64,000 nucleotides of DNA from Australimonas brisbanensis. GTDB taxonomy: Bacteria > Chloroflexota > Dehalococcoidia > Lucifugimonadales > Australimonadaceae. Shown here one piece after another: positions 7,228 to 15,222 of the stretch. The notes under the pieces were generated by a model. That model did not search any database. It was given only the letters and a program-made list of their open reading frames with translations, and was not told where the DNA came from. A program made the position numbers and the translations under genes. How positions within the stretch are numbered: position 1 is the first letter of the stretch; every line of letters begins with the position of its first letter. Location of the stretch: positions 1 through 64,000 of the forward strand of contig JAYQTA010000003.1 in the NCBI GenBank assembly GCA_038147155.1. Reading direction: 5' to 3'.

Positions 7228-8088
7228 ATGGCGACCAACAGGGACTACTACGAGGTGCTGGGCATCGACCGAAAGGCCACGGACAAGGAGGTCCGCGCCG
7301 CCTACCGGCGCCTGGCGCGAGCGCACCACCCCGACGTGAATCCCGGTGACGCCAGTGCCGAGGAGCGCTTCAAGGAGCTGAACGAGGCCTACCAGGTGCT
7401 CTCGGACGCCGAGAGCCGCAAGGCCTACGACCGCTACGGTGCGGGCTGGCGCAACGCCGCCCACTACGAGCGCGCCGGGGCCAACGCCGGTCAATCGCCC
7501 TTCACCTGGTTCCAGGGTGCGCGCACCAACCGGCGCGGCGGCAAGGGCGGCTTCGGCTCCCTGGGCGATCTGTTCGGTGACCTGTTCACCGGTCAGCGCG
7601 CGCCCCAGCAGGCCGAGGTGGCCGTGACCATCTCCCTGGAGGAGGCGGCCACCGGCGCAACCCGCCTGGTGAGCGTGGAGGGGCGCCGGCTGGAGGTGAA
7701 GATACCCCCGGGCGTTGACACGGGCTCACGGGTGCGCATCGCGGCGCCCAACGCGCCGGAGTTGCACCTGGTGGTCACGGTGAGCCCGCACCCGCGCTTC
7801 GAGCGCCGGGGCGATGACCTGGCCGTGAGCGTTGACGTGCCGCTGACCACGGTGGTGCTGGGCGGTGAGGCCGAGGTGCCGCTGCTAAGCGGCAAGCGCC
7901 TCGCCCTGAAGATACCGGCGGGCACCCAGAACGGACGCACCTTCCGCCTGCGCGACAAGGGCATGCCCCAGCGAGCGGGCACCGGGCACGGCGACCTGCT
8001 GGCCAGCGTGCGCGCCGTGCTGCCGGAGCACCTCACCGACGAGCAGCGGGCGCTGTTCGAGCGATTGCGCCAGACGGAGGGGCGTTGA
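7228..8088 (+). CDS. dnaJ: DnaJ/CbpA-type co-chaperone
   Basis: The 286-residue J-domain protein stimulates DnaK ATPase and delivers unfolded clients. The J domain spans residues 5-70, with the HPD motif at 34-36. A short Gly/Arg-rich linker follows, then two beta-rich client-binding domains (EVAVTISLEEAATGATR onward). The cysteine-rich zinc repeats of full DnaJ are absent, as in CbpA or type-B DnaJ. The stop overlaps the hspR ATG (TGATG), so the two are translated together. The promoter has a HAIR-like operator, consistent with HspR feedback control of heat-shock genes. Confidence 0.92.
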   Translation: MATNRDYYEVLGIDRKATDKEVRAAYRRLARAHHPDVNPGDASAEERFKELNEAYQVLSDAESRKAYDRYGAGWRNAAHYERAGANAGQSPFTWFQGARTNRRGGKGGFGSLGDLFGDLFTGQRAPQQAEVAVTISLEEAATGATRLVSVEGRRLEVKIPPGVDTGSRVRIAAPNAPELHLVVTVSPHPRFERRGDDLAVSVDVPLTTVVLGGEAEVPLLSGKRLALKIPAGTQNGRTFRLRDKGMPQRAGTGHGDLLASVRAVLPEHLTDEQRALFERLRQTEGR

Positions 8089-8399
8089 TGGCGGGGCCTC
8101 TCGCGCCGGAGCAGGTGGGGGGTGATGAGCCGTGCTACGTCATCAGCGTGGCCGCGCGCATGGTGGGGGTGCACGCCCAGACGCTGCGCTCCTACGAACG
8201 CCAGGGGTTGCTGGAGCCCGCGCGCACCGGCGGCAACATCCGGCTCTTCTCCCGGCGCGACGTGGAGCAGGCACGGTGGATACGCGCGCTGATGGAGGAC
8301 CTGGGCATCAACCTGGCGGGCGTGGAGGTCATCATCCGCCTCAACGCCCGCATCGGGGCTCTGGAGCGGCGCATCGCACAGCTGGAGGGGAGCGCCTAG
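8088..8399 (+). CDS. hspR: HspR, MerR-family heat-shock repressor
   Basis: This 103-residue protein has an N-terminal MerR winged helix (about 17-85): CYVISVAARMVGVHAQTL, then SYERQGLLEPARTGGNIRLFS, the standard recognition helices. A short coiled coil ends it (LNARIGALERRIAQLE). HspR represses dnaK/dnaJ/clpB operons at HAIR sites and uses DnaK as its temperature-sensing co-repressor. The gene follows dnaJ with an overlapping stop/start, and a decayed clpB follows, the order seen in actinobacterial-type dnaJ-hspR-clpB loci. A TTG one codon upstream is an unlikely start. Confidence 0.9.
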   Translation: MAGPLAPEQVGGDEPCYVISVAARMVGVHAQTLRSYERQGLLEPARTGGNIRLFSRRDVEQARWIRALMEDLGINLAGVEVIIRLNARIGALERRIAQLEGSA

Positions 8400-8400
8400 C

Positions 8401-8580
8401 GGGGGCGGCCGCAGGCCTTACGCTGAGCGCCCCTGTTCCGGGGGCCCTTCGGCCGCCGCTCCCCCGGGGGGCGCGTAGACGGGGGTTCGGCGCACGAAGT
8501 GCGCCCAGGGGGTGTCCCCCTTGAACCAGCCCGCGTAGCGGGCGGGGAAAGGGCGAGCCCGGCGCAGCCGGGCGGGGAGG
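8401..8580 (+). repeat. Modular palindromic intergenic repeat, copy A
   Basis: This GC-rich stretch between hspR and the clpB remnant is a chain of short palindromes, with the core CAGGGGGTGTCCCCCTT at 8506-8522. It aligns nearly end to end with the reverse complement of copy E (58461-58620), including the module AGCCCGCG-AGCGGGCGGGGAAAG and the closing hairpin CCCGGCG-AGCCGGGCGGGGA. The last bases, GGGGAGG, sit where a ribosome binding site for the next ATG would be. Confidence 0.8.
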
Positions 8581-8587
8581 CAAGAGC

Positions 8588-8805
8588 ATGGTATTGCGAC
8601 CGGAGAACTTCACCGAGCAGGCGCAGGAGGCCCTCGCCGCATCGCAGGAGCTGGTGCGCCGCCTCAAGCACTAACAGTTGGACGTCGAGCAGGTGGCGGT
8701 GGGCCTGCTGGGCAACGCCAAGGGCGTGCCCGTGCAGCTGCTCACCGAGCTGGGCGTGTCCGCGGACGCGGTGCGCGCCGAACTGGAGCGGGCCCTGGCC
8801 GCTCC
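8588..8805 (+). pseudogene. clpB: ClpB N-terminal fragment (decayed)
   Basis: Translation from the ATG at 8588 gives a clear Clp N-terminal repeat: ENFTEQAQEALAASQELVRRLKH, an in-frame TAA at 8672-8674, then QLDVEQVAVGLLGN and LLTELGVSADAVRAELERAL. The TAA is one base from CAA (Gln), which fits the family at that place. The homology stops after about 72 codons with no second repeat, AAA+ domain or P-loop, and the opposing MBL-rhodanese gene begins. It is therefore the stub of a disaggregase gene that would have completed the dnaJ-hspR-clpB heat-shock unit. A functional clpB may exist elsewhere. Confidence 0.8.
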
Positions 8806-8825
8806 ACCTATTGGTGGCGTTAACC

Positions 8826-10211
8826 CTACCTCGCCCGCTGGCCCGACGCCTCCCAGGCGGCGTAGCCGCCCTGCAATTCCTGGACGTCCCTTCCCGCCGC
8901 CAGCAGCAGCGATGCGCCCACCGATGACCGGTAGCCCGAGGCGCAGTAGACGGCGATGGGCCTGTCCGTGGGCACCTCGTCCATGCGCGCGGCGAGGGTA
9001 GGCAGGGGGATGTTCACCGCGCCGGGCAGGTGGCCCGCGTCGAACTCGGCGGGGTTGCGCACGTCCAGCACCACCGGGGCGTGGGCGCCAGCCATCTCCT
9101 CGGCCAGGTTGGCGGCGGCGATGCGCTCCACCTGGGCCACCAGGTCGGGGCGCGGCTCCAGCGACTGCATGCCGCTGTTCAGGAAGCCCACCACCCGGTC
9201 GAACCCCACCCGCGCCAGGCGGGTGACGGCCTCCTGCTCACCGCCGGGGTAGACCACAAGGGCGATGGGCCGCGACGGGTCCAGCACCGCGCCCGCCCAC
9301 TGGGCGAAGGCCCCGCCCAGGCCAACGTTGATTGCCCCGTCGATGTGCGCCGCGCCGTAGTCCACCGGGTCGCGCACGTCCAGCAGTTGCGCACCCGCGT
9401 TCACCTCCCGCAGCAGCGCATCCAGCCCCAGGCGTGGGATGACGGTCTGGCGCACCGAGGTGGGCCGCTCGGTGCGGTTGAGCAGCGCGTCGTACCCGAA
9501 GTAGGCGGGGGCGGGCGGCAGGTCCGCCGTGGCCATGCGGATGAACTCCTCACGGCTCATGGGGGCCAGCGCGTAGTTGAAGGAGCGCTGCGCACCGATG
9601 GTGGAGACGGTGTCCGTGGACAGGTTGCGTCCGCACAGGGAGCCCGCCCCGTGGGCCGGGTAGACCAGCGTTGCGTCGGGCAGGGTGAGCAGCTTTTCGT
9701 GGAGCGAGTCGTACAGGTCCCCGGCCAGATCCTCGGCGGACACACCCTGCGATGCCACCAGGTCCGGGCGGCCCACGTCGCCGATGAACAGGGTGTCGCC
9801 CGTGAGCACCGCGTGGGGCGCCTGCTCCGATGCCTGCCGGTCGTACACCAGCACGCTGATGCCCTCCGGCGTGTGCCCCGGCGTCTCCCAGAAGCGCAGC
9901 TTCACGTTGGGCCCCAGCACCAGCTCATCACCGTCGTGGGCCGGGGTTACGTCGTACTCGGCCTTGCCCCGTGCTCCCAGGTGGATCTCGGCCCCCAGCG
10001 CATCACGCAACTCCAGGTGCCCCGCCACGAAGTCGGCGTGGAAGTGGGTGAGCACCACGTGCTCGATGCGCAGGCCGTTGGCCGCCGCCTCCTCCTGGTA
10101 GCCCAGCGCGTCGCGGCGCGGGTCCACCACCACCGCCACGCCCGAGGACTCATCGCCGATGAGGTAGGAGGCGTGCGCCAGGCACCCCAGGTAGTACTGC
10201 TTCAGGAACAT
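8826..10211 (-). CDS. MBL-fold persulfide dioxygenase-like protein with two rhodanese domains
   Basis: The 461-residue protein starts with an ETHE1/BLH-like metallo-beta-lactamase domain: LTHFHADFVAGH carries HxHxDH, ETPGHTPEG and LTGDTLFIGDVGRPD follow, and PAHGAGS supplies the last metal histidine. Two rhodanese domains follow (about 265-350 and 365-455). The first has VVYPGGEQEA where the catalytic Cys should be and is probably inactive. The second keeps VYCASGYRS. The family oxidises glutathione persulfide or transfers sulfane sulfur in sulfide detoxification. The ATG at 10211 is preferred because GGAGGT lies 6 nt upstream. The gene faces the clpB remnant and is divergent from ispD. Confidence 0.88.
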   Translation of the reverse strand: MFLKQYYLGCLAHASYLIGDESSGVAVVVDPRRDALGYQEEAAANGLRIEHVVLTHFHADFVAGHLELRDALGAEIHLGARGKAEYDVTPAHDGDELVLGPNVKLRFWETPGHTPEGISVLVYDRQASEQAPHAVLTGDTLFIGDVGRPDLVASQGVSAEDLAGDLYDSLHEKLLTLPDATLVYPAHGAGSLCGRNLSTDTVSTIGAQRSFNYALAPMSREEFIRMATADLPPAPAYFGYDALLNRTERPTSVRQTVIPRLGLDALLREVNAGAQLLDVRDPVDYGAAHIDGAINVGLGGAFAQWAGAVLDPSRPIALVVYPGGEQEAVTRLARVGFDRVVGFLNSGMQSLEPRPDLVAQVERIAAANLAEEMAGAHAPVVLDVRNPAEFDAGHLPGAVNIPLPTLAARMDEVPTDRPIAVYCASGYRSSVGASLLLAAGRDVQELQGGYAAWEASGQRAR

Positions 10212-10277
10212 GCGCACACCTCCGTTTGTGGCCGGCCCCGTCAGGGGGCCTCACTCCCTATGATGCCAGTGAGCCCG

Positions 10278-10308
10278 CTGACGGCGCACCCGCGCCCGCT
10301 GCTATCCT
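10278..10308 (+). promoter_or_regulatory. ispD promoter, leaderless type
   Basis: TATCCT at 10303-10308 ends exactly 6 nt before the ispD ATG at 10315. A CTGACG at 10278-10283 could be a -35 box at 19 bp. There is no Shine-Dalgarno between the -10 and the start codon, so the transcript should be leaderless. Confidence 0.5.
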
Positions 10309-10314
10309 CACGCC

Positions 10315-11037
10315 ATGAGCCAGGAGCACCAAGCGCCGCTGCCGCCACCGGAGGAGGTGGGGGCCATCATCGTCGCCGCCGGGTCGTCCACCCGCATGGG
10401 CGGGGTGGACAAGACCCTCGCCCCGCTGGAGGGGGAGCCGGTGCTAGCGCGCACGGTGGGCGTCTTCGAGGCCAGCCCCCTGGTGGGGGCCGCCGTGGTG
10501 TTGGTGGCTCAGCACAACCTCACCGCCGTGGCCGACGTGGCCCGTGCCCACACCTGGCGCACCGTGCGCCACGTGCGCCAGGGCGGCGTGCGTCGCCAGG
10601 ACTCTGTGGGCCTGGGCCTCAAGGCGCTGCCCCCAGAGTGCCAGTGGGTCATCGTCCACGATGGGGCGCGCCCCCTGCTCACCGAGCGCCTCATCGAGGC
10701 GGGGCTGCGCGCGGCGCAGGCTACCGGCGCGGCCGTGGCCGCTGTGCCCTCGGCCGATACCATCAAGCGGGTCAGCGACGACGGACGCGTGCTGGAGACG
10801 TTGGACCGGCGCACCCTCGCGCTGGTGCAGACGCCCCAGGTGTTCCGGCGCGCGGTGCTGGAGCGCGCACACCGGGAGGTGGCGGAGGACGCCACCGACG
10901 ATGCGGCCATGTGCGAGCGATTGGGCATCTCCGTTCGGGTCTTCCTGGGCGATGCCGCGAACCTCAAGATAACGACCCCCACCGACCTGGTGGTGGCCGC
11001 CGCGCTCTGGCGCGCGCGGGCAGGGGAGGGCGCATGA
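10315..11037 (+). CDS. ispD: 2-C-methyl-D-erythritol 4-phosphate cytidylyltransferase
   Basis: IspD couples CTP to methylerythritol phosphate, step 3 of the non-mevalonate isoprenoid pathway. The 240-residue protein has the nucleotide-binding IIVAAGSSTRMGGVDK at 18-33, VRQGGVRRQDSV, the VIVHDGARPLL signature and a C-terminal GDAANLKITTPTDL. An N-terminal tail of about 15 residues precedes the core. The stop overlaps the ispF ATG (ATGA), so IspD and IspF are coupled in translation as in many bacteria, and cysS follows in the same direction. Confidence 0.95.
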   Translation: MSQEHQAPLPPPEEVGAIIVAAGSSTRMGGVDKTLAPLEGEPVLARTVGVFEASPLVGAAVVLVAQHNLTAVADVARAHTWRTVRHVRQGGVRRQDSVGLGLKALPPECQWVIVHDGARPLLTERLIEAGLRAAQATGAAVAAVPSADTIKRVSDDGRVLETLDRRTLALVQTPQVFRRAVLERAHREVAEDATDDAAMCERLGISVRVFLGDAANLKITTPTDLVVAAALWRARAGEGA

Positions 11038-11522
11038 GCGTGCGGTTCGGCATCGGCTACGACGCCCACCCCCTCACCCCCGGTGCGCGCCTGGTGCTGG
11101 CGGGGGTGCCCATCCCGCACACCCACGGGCTGGAGGGCCACTCGGACGGCGATGTGGCCGCCCACGCCCTCATCGACGCGCTGCTGGGGGCGGCGGCACT
11201 GGGGGACATCGGCACCCACTTCAGGGAGACCGACCCCACCGTGCCCAGGGGCGTGAGCAGCATGACGCTGTTGGAGCGCACCCTCGCGCTGGTGCGGGGC
11301 GCCGGATGGCAGGTGGTGAACGTGGATGCTACAATCGTCGCCCAGCGCCCGCGCCTGGCGGAGCACATAACGGCCATGCGCAGCGCCCTCGCAAAGGCCA
11401 TGGGCATCCCCGTGGCGGACGTGTCCGTGAAGGCCACCACCGAGGACGGCATGGGCTTCACGGGCAGCGGGCAGGGCATCAGCGCCATGGCCGTCGCATC
11501 CCTCACCGAATCGGCCTCCTGA
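11034..11522 (+). CDS. ispF: 2-C-methyl-D-erythritol 2,4-cyclodiphosphate synthase
   Basis: IspF cyclises CDP-ME 2-phosphate and releases CMP, the step after IspD and IspE. At 162 residues it is of normal size. Visible features are the zinc ligands in GYDAHPL (Asp10, His12), the GLEGHSDGDVAAHALIDALLGAAALGDIG signature with a zinc His, and ATTEDGMGFTGSGQGI near the C-terminus. It overlaps ispD by 4 nt, and cysS starts 11 nt after it. No ispE lies in the window. Confidence 0.95.
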   Translation: MSVRFGIGYDAHPLTPGARLVLAGVPIPHTHGLEGHSDGDVAAHALIDALLGAAALGDIGTHFRETDPTVPRGVSSMTLLERTLALVRGAGWQVVNVDATIVAQRPRLAEHITAMRSALAKAMGIPVADVSVKATTEDGMGFTGSGQGISAMAVASLTESAS

Positions 11523-11532
11523 GCCGCCATCC

Positions 11533-12915
11533 ATGAACCTCTCCGACACGCTCACCGGAACCACGCGCCCCTTCGCCCCTGAGGGCGAGGAGGTGAAGAT
11601 GTACGTGTGCGGCGTGACGCCCTACTCGGAATCGCACGTCGGCCACGCCATGAGCTACATCGTCTTCGACGTGCTGCACCGCTACCTGGAGTTCTCCGGG
11701 TTGCGGGTGCACCGGGTGCAGAACTTCACTGACATCGACGACAAGCTCATCGACCGTGCCCAGGCCGAGGGAACGACCGTGGAGGCGCTGGCTGGGCGCT
11801 ACATCGACCGATACCTTGAGGACATGGCGGCGCTGAACGTGCGCCCGGCTCGCGAGTACCCCCGCGCCACCCAGGAGGTGCCCGCCATCATCGCCCTGAT
11901 CGAGGGGCTCATCGCCAAGGGGTACGCCTACCCGGCGGACGGCGACGTGTACTTCCGCGTCACCAAGGACCCGGCCTACGGCAAGCTCTCCCACCGCAGC
12001 CTGGACTCCATGCGTGCCGGTGCGCGCATCGAGGCGGGCGCGGCCAAGGAGCACCCCATGGACTTCGCCCTCTGGAAGGGGGCCAAGCCCGGTGAGCCCG
12101 CATGGGAGAGCCCGTGGGGGCCGGGGCGTCCCGGTTGGCACATCGAGTGCTCGGCCATGGCGCTGCGCTACCTGGGTGAGCGCATCGACATCCACGGCGG
12201 GGGGCAGGACCTGGTCTTCCCCCACCACGAGAACGAGATAGCCCAGTCCGAGGCGGCCACGGGCGCGGAGCCCTTCGCCCGCTTCTGGCTGCACAACGGC
12301 CTGCTCCACCTGGACGCCGAGAAGATGAGCAAGTCCCTCGGCAACCTGGTGACGATACACCAGGCGCTGGAGCGCTACTCGGCCGATGCCATCCGCCTCT
12401 CGGTGCTGAACGCCCACTACCGGGGCCCTGGCTACTACTCCGACGAGGCGCTGGCGGGGGCGGAGCGCGCGGCGGGCCGCCTGCGCCTGGCGCTGGGCGC
12501 CAGGCCCAACGCGGGCGCGGCGCAGCGCCTGGACCCCGCACCGGCACGTGAGCGGTTCATCGCGGCCATGGACGATGACCTCTCCACCCCCCAGGCGCTG
12601 GCGAGCCTCTTCGACCTGGCCCGTGACATCAACCGCGAGTCCGAGGCCGGCGCCGACGTGGCCGATGCCCAGGCCGCCCTGCGCGAGCTGGGCGGGGACG
12701 TGCTGGGGCTCACCTTCGCCGAGCGGGAGGCCGCCGTGGACGCGGGCCTGGCGGAGCGGGTGGACGCGCTGGTGGCCCGGCGCACCGCACTGCGTGCCGC
12801 GCGCGACTTCACGGGCGCCGACGCCGTGCGCGATGAGCTCACCGCGCTGGGCGTGGTGCTCACCGACGGCCCCGAGGGCACCACCTGGCGCCTGTCCGCC
12901 GATGAGGCCCGCTAG
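11533..12915 (+). CDS. cysS: Cysteinyl-tRNA synthetase
   Basis: The 460-residue class I synthetase charges tRNA-Cys. Zinc ligand Cys26 in MYVCGVTPY, the HIGH motif as HVGH (35-38), the CxxM zinc region WHIECSAMALRYLG, the GGGQDLVFPHHENEIAQSE motif and KMSKS at 264-268 are all present. The C-terminal helical domain with RRTALRAARDFTGADAVRDELTALG is intact. It sits downstream of ispDF, a linkage common in several phyla. The start lies 11 nt after the ispF stop with no strong Shine-Dalgarno, so coupling with ispF may help. Confidence 0.95.
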   Translation: MNLSDTLTGTTRPFAPEGEEVKMYVCGVTPYSESHVGHAMSYIVFDVLHRYLEFSGLRVHRVQNFTDIDDKLIDRAQAEGTTVEALAGRYIDRYLEDMAALNVRPAREYPRATQEVPAIIALIEGLIAKGYAYPADGDVYFRVTKDPAYGKLSHRSLDSMRAGARIEAGAAKEHPMDFALWKGAKPGEPAWESPWGPGRPGWHIECSAMALRYLGERIDIHGGGQDLVFPHHENEIAQSEAATGAEPFARFWLHNGLLHLDAEKMSKSLGNLVTIHQALERYSADAIRLSVLNAHYRGPGYYSDEALAGAERAAGRLRLALGARPNAGAAQRLDPAPARERFIAAMDDDLSTPQALASLFDLARDINRESEAGADVADAQAALRELGGDVLGLTFAEREAAVDAGLAERVDALVARRTALRAARDFTGADAVRDELTALGVVLTDGPEGTTWRLSADEAR

Positions 12916-12940
12916 GCGTCACGCCGAAGGAGGCCCCTTC

Positions 12941-14383
12941 ATGCCCCTGCCCCACGGCTTCCTCGACGCGCTGCGCGGGGCCATCGGCGCCGATGCCGTA
13001 CTCACCGACGACGCTGCGCGCGAGCGCCGTTCCTTCGACTCCATCGACCCCGGTCGCCTGGGCCCGCGCGCGTTCCTGCGTGACGCGCGGGTGGATGCCG
13101 TGGCCCGTCCTGCGGACACGGCGGGCGTGGCCGCCGTGGTGCGTCTGGCGAACGAGACGGGCGTGGGCGTGGTGCCCTACGGTGGTGGCACCGGCGTCAT
13201 GGGCGCGGTGGTGCCGGAGCGCGGAGGGGTGGCGCTGGACCTGGGCCGCATGAACCGGGTGCTTGCCATCGACGCCGAGGACCGCATCGCCCGCGTGCAG
13301 CCCGCCGTGGTGCTGGCGGACCTGGACGCCGCCGCACGCGCGCATGGCCTGCGCTTCGGGCACGACCCGTGGAGCGTGGGCATCGCCACCGTGGGAGGTG
13401 CGGTCTCCACCGACTCGCTGGGCTACCACGCCGCCCGCTTCGGCTCCATGGGCCAGCAGCTGCGCGCCGCCGAGGTGGTGCTGGGGGACGGGGCCATCGT
13501 CCGCACGCGCCTGCTGCCGCGCCAGAGCACCGGGCCGCAGCTGGCCGGGCTGTGGGCGGGCAGCGAAGGGACGATGGGCGTGCTGACGGAGCTGGCCGTC
13601 GAGCTCTTCCCGGTGCCGGAGGCGCAGTTGTTCGTCTCGGTGGGGTTCGACTCCTTCGCTCAGGGCTACCCCGCCGCCGTCCGCATCCACAACCTGGGCA
13701 TCCGGCCCGTGCTGTTCGACCTGTCCGAGGACGAGACAGCAGATGAGGAAGCGGGCGGGCACCGCACGGTGCTGCGGCTGTGCTTCGAGGACGCACGTGA
13801 ACTGGCGCAGGCGCAGGCCGCGCGCTCCCTTGCCGAAGGATTGGCGGCAGGCGGCGTTGACCTGGGCCCCGGCCCCGCACGCTCGCACTGGGAGGTGCGG
13901 CACGACGTGGCGATCCGCTGGAAGCAGAACCTGCAACCCCTGCTGCCCTCCCAGCGCTGGGAGCGCCGTCGCTGGGCCAACGCGGACTACCTGCACATCT
14001 CCCTGCCCGTCTCGCGCATGCGGGACTACCACGCGCGGGCCATGGGCATCGCCACTCGCCGCGGTCTGCGGGTGCGCGAGGCGGGTATCTGGACCGACCC
14101 GCGCCTGTACGGGGTGTTCATCTACGACCCGGACGAGGCCCAGCCCGCCGGGCGCTCGGCGGCCCTGCAGGCCGGGGTTGAGGAACTGCTCAGCCTGGTG
14201 CTGGAGCTGGACGGTGGGCTGGAGTTCTGCCACGGCCTGGGGGCGAAACTGGCGGGGTGGGCGGAGCACGAGTGGGGTACGGCGCTCCCTCTGGCGCGGC
14301 GGCTCAAGGGCGCGGTGGATCCGGCGGGGGTATTGAGCCCCGGTCGGTTGGGCTTCGGGCCACTGGCCCAGGAGGTGCGCTGA
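12941..14383 (+). CDS. FAD-binding oxidase (GlcD / alkyl-DHAP synthase-like)
   Basis: The 480-residue flavoprotein belongs to the FAD_binding_4 / FAD-oxidase_C superfamily. Residues 45-210 hold the PP-loop type FAD domain with YGGGTGVMGAVV, the VGGAVSTDSLGYHAARFGSMG stretch and GSEGTMGVLTELAVELFP. The C-terminal half is the cap domain, ending HGLGAKLAGWAEHEWG and VDPAGVLSPGRLGFG. The family includes glycolate/lactate oxidase subunits and alkyldihydroxyacetonephosphate synthase, and the sequence alone does not settle the substrate. GAAGGAGG supports the ATG at 12941. The stop overlaps the ATG of the next NAD-binding gene (TGATG), so the two may act on related substrates. Confidence 0.82.
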   Translation: MPLPHGFLDALRGAIGADAVLTDDAARERRSFDSIDPGRLGPRAFLRDARVDAVARPADTAGVAAVVRLANETGVGVVPYGGGTGVMGAVVPERGGVALDLGRMNRVLAIDAEDRIARVQPAVVLADLDAAARAHGLRFGHDPWSVGIATVGGAVSTDSLGYHAARFGSMGQQLRAAEVVLGDGAIVRTRLLPRQSTGPQLAGLWAGSEGTMGVLTELAVELFPVPEAQLFVSVGFDSFAQGYPAAVRIHNLGIRPVLFDLSEDETADEEAGGHRTVLRLCFEDARELAQAQAARSLAEGLAAGGVDLGPGPARSHWEVRHDVAIRWKQNLQPLLPSQRWERRRWANADYLHISLPVSRMRDYHARAMGIATRRGLRVREAGIWTDPRLYGVFIYDPDEAQPAGRSAALQAGVEELLSLVLELDGGLEFCHGLGAKLAGWAEHEWGTALPLARRLKGAVDPAGVLSPGRLGFGPLAQEVR

Positions 14384-15222
14384 TGGCGCTGGGGCGAGTG
14401 CTGGTGGCGGGGGCGTCGGGGGTGCTGGGCACCGAGTTGGTGCGCGAACTGCGCGGGCGAGGGGTGTGGGTGCGGGCGTTGGTGCGCGACCCGGCACGCC
14501 TCACTGCGGAGGCGGACGAGGTGTTCGTGGGCGATGTGACCAAGCCCGAAACGCTCAAGGGCGTGTGCGCGCGGGTGGATGCCGTGTTCACCTGCGTGGG
14601 CGCGCCCCTCTCACCCAAGGGCCCGCGCTTCGCCCTGGTGGATGACTGGGGCAACCGCAACCTGCTCGCCGAGGCGGTGAGCGCCCGGGTGCCCCGCCTC
14701 GGCTGCGCATCCCCGTTCGGCGGACTGCTCCTGGGCAACGACGAAGTCATCCGTGCCCATGAGTCCCTGGCTGCCGCCGTTCGCACCGCCAAGGTCTCCC
14801 CGCTGGTGGTGCGCCCCACCGTGACCTTCGCATCGCTGGCGCCGGTGCTGGAGCGCGCACGCAGGGGCACCCTGCGGGTGGTCGCCGGTGGCGAGGCACA
14901 GACCAACCCGGTGCATGAGGCCGACGTGGCCGCCGCCATCGCCGATGCGCTGGAGGGCGACGCGGCCGACCTGTCCGTGGGCGGGCCGGAACTGCTCACC
15001 CACCGGGAGGTGGCGCAGGCGGCCTTCGCGGCGCTGGGGCGCGAGCCCCGCATCGCCAGCACCCCCGGTTTCCTGGCGCTGCTGGGGGTGCGGTACGCGC
15101 GCTGGCGGGGTGCCAAGGCCGCCGATGTGGCGCTGCATCGCTGGCTCGCCGCCACCACCGCGCTGGAGGCGCCCGCAGTGGGCACCCGCCGCCTGGCCGA
15201 CTACTTCGCGGAGCGGGCGTAG
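14383..15222 (+). CDS. NAD(P)-binding SDR-like protein (NmrA / atypical SDR)
   Basis: This 279-residue Rossmann protein has a GASGVLGTELVRELRGRG nucleotide-binding loop near residue 10, VFVGDVTKPETL, and a C-terminal region like NmrA and atypical SDRs, with no YxxxK dyad where a classical SDR has one. Such proteins are often redox sensors or quinone/NADPH-linked reductases. It starts on the last base of the FAD-oxidase stop codon, which implies co-expression. Its 3' end overlaps the converging SAM hydroxide adenosyltransferase gene by 22 bp. Confidence 0.75.
   Translation: MALGRVLVAGASGVLGTELVRELRGRGVWVRALVRDPARLTAEADEVFVGDVTKPETLKGVCARVDAVFTCVGAPLSPKGPRFALVDDWGNRNLLAEAVSARVPRLGCASPFGGLLLGNDEVIRAHESLAAAVRTAKVSPLVVRPTVTFASLAPVLERARRGTLRVVAGGEAQTNPVHEADVAAAIADALEGDAADLSVGGPELLTHREVAQAAFAALGREPRIASTPGFLALLGVRYARWRGAKAADVALHRWLAATTALEAPAVGTRRLADYFAERA

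Noticed and set aside
8672..8674. Recoding of the TAA in the clpB remnant
   Set aside because: TAA is not used for selenocysteine or pyrrolysine, and the gene also lacks everything after the first Clp repeat.
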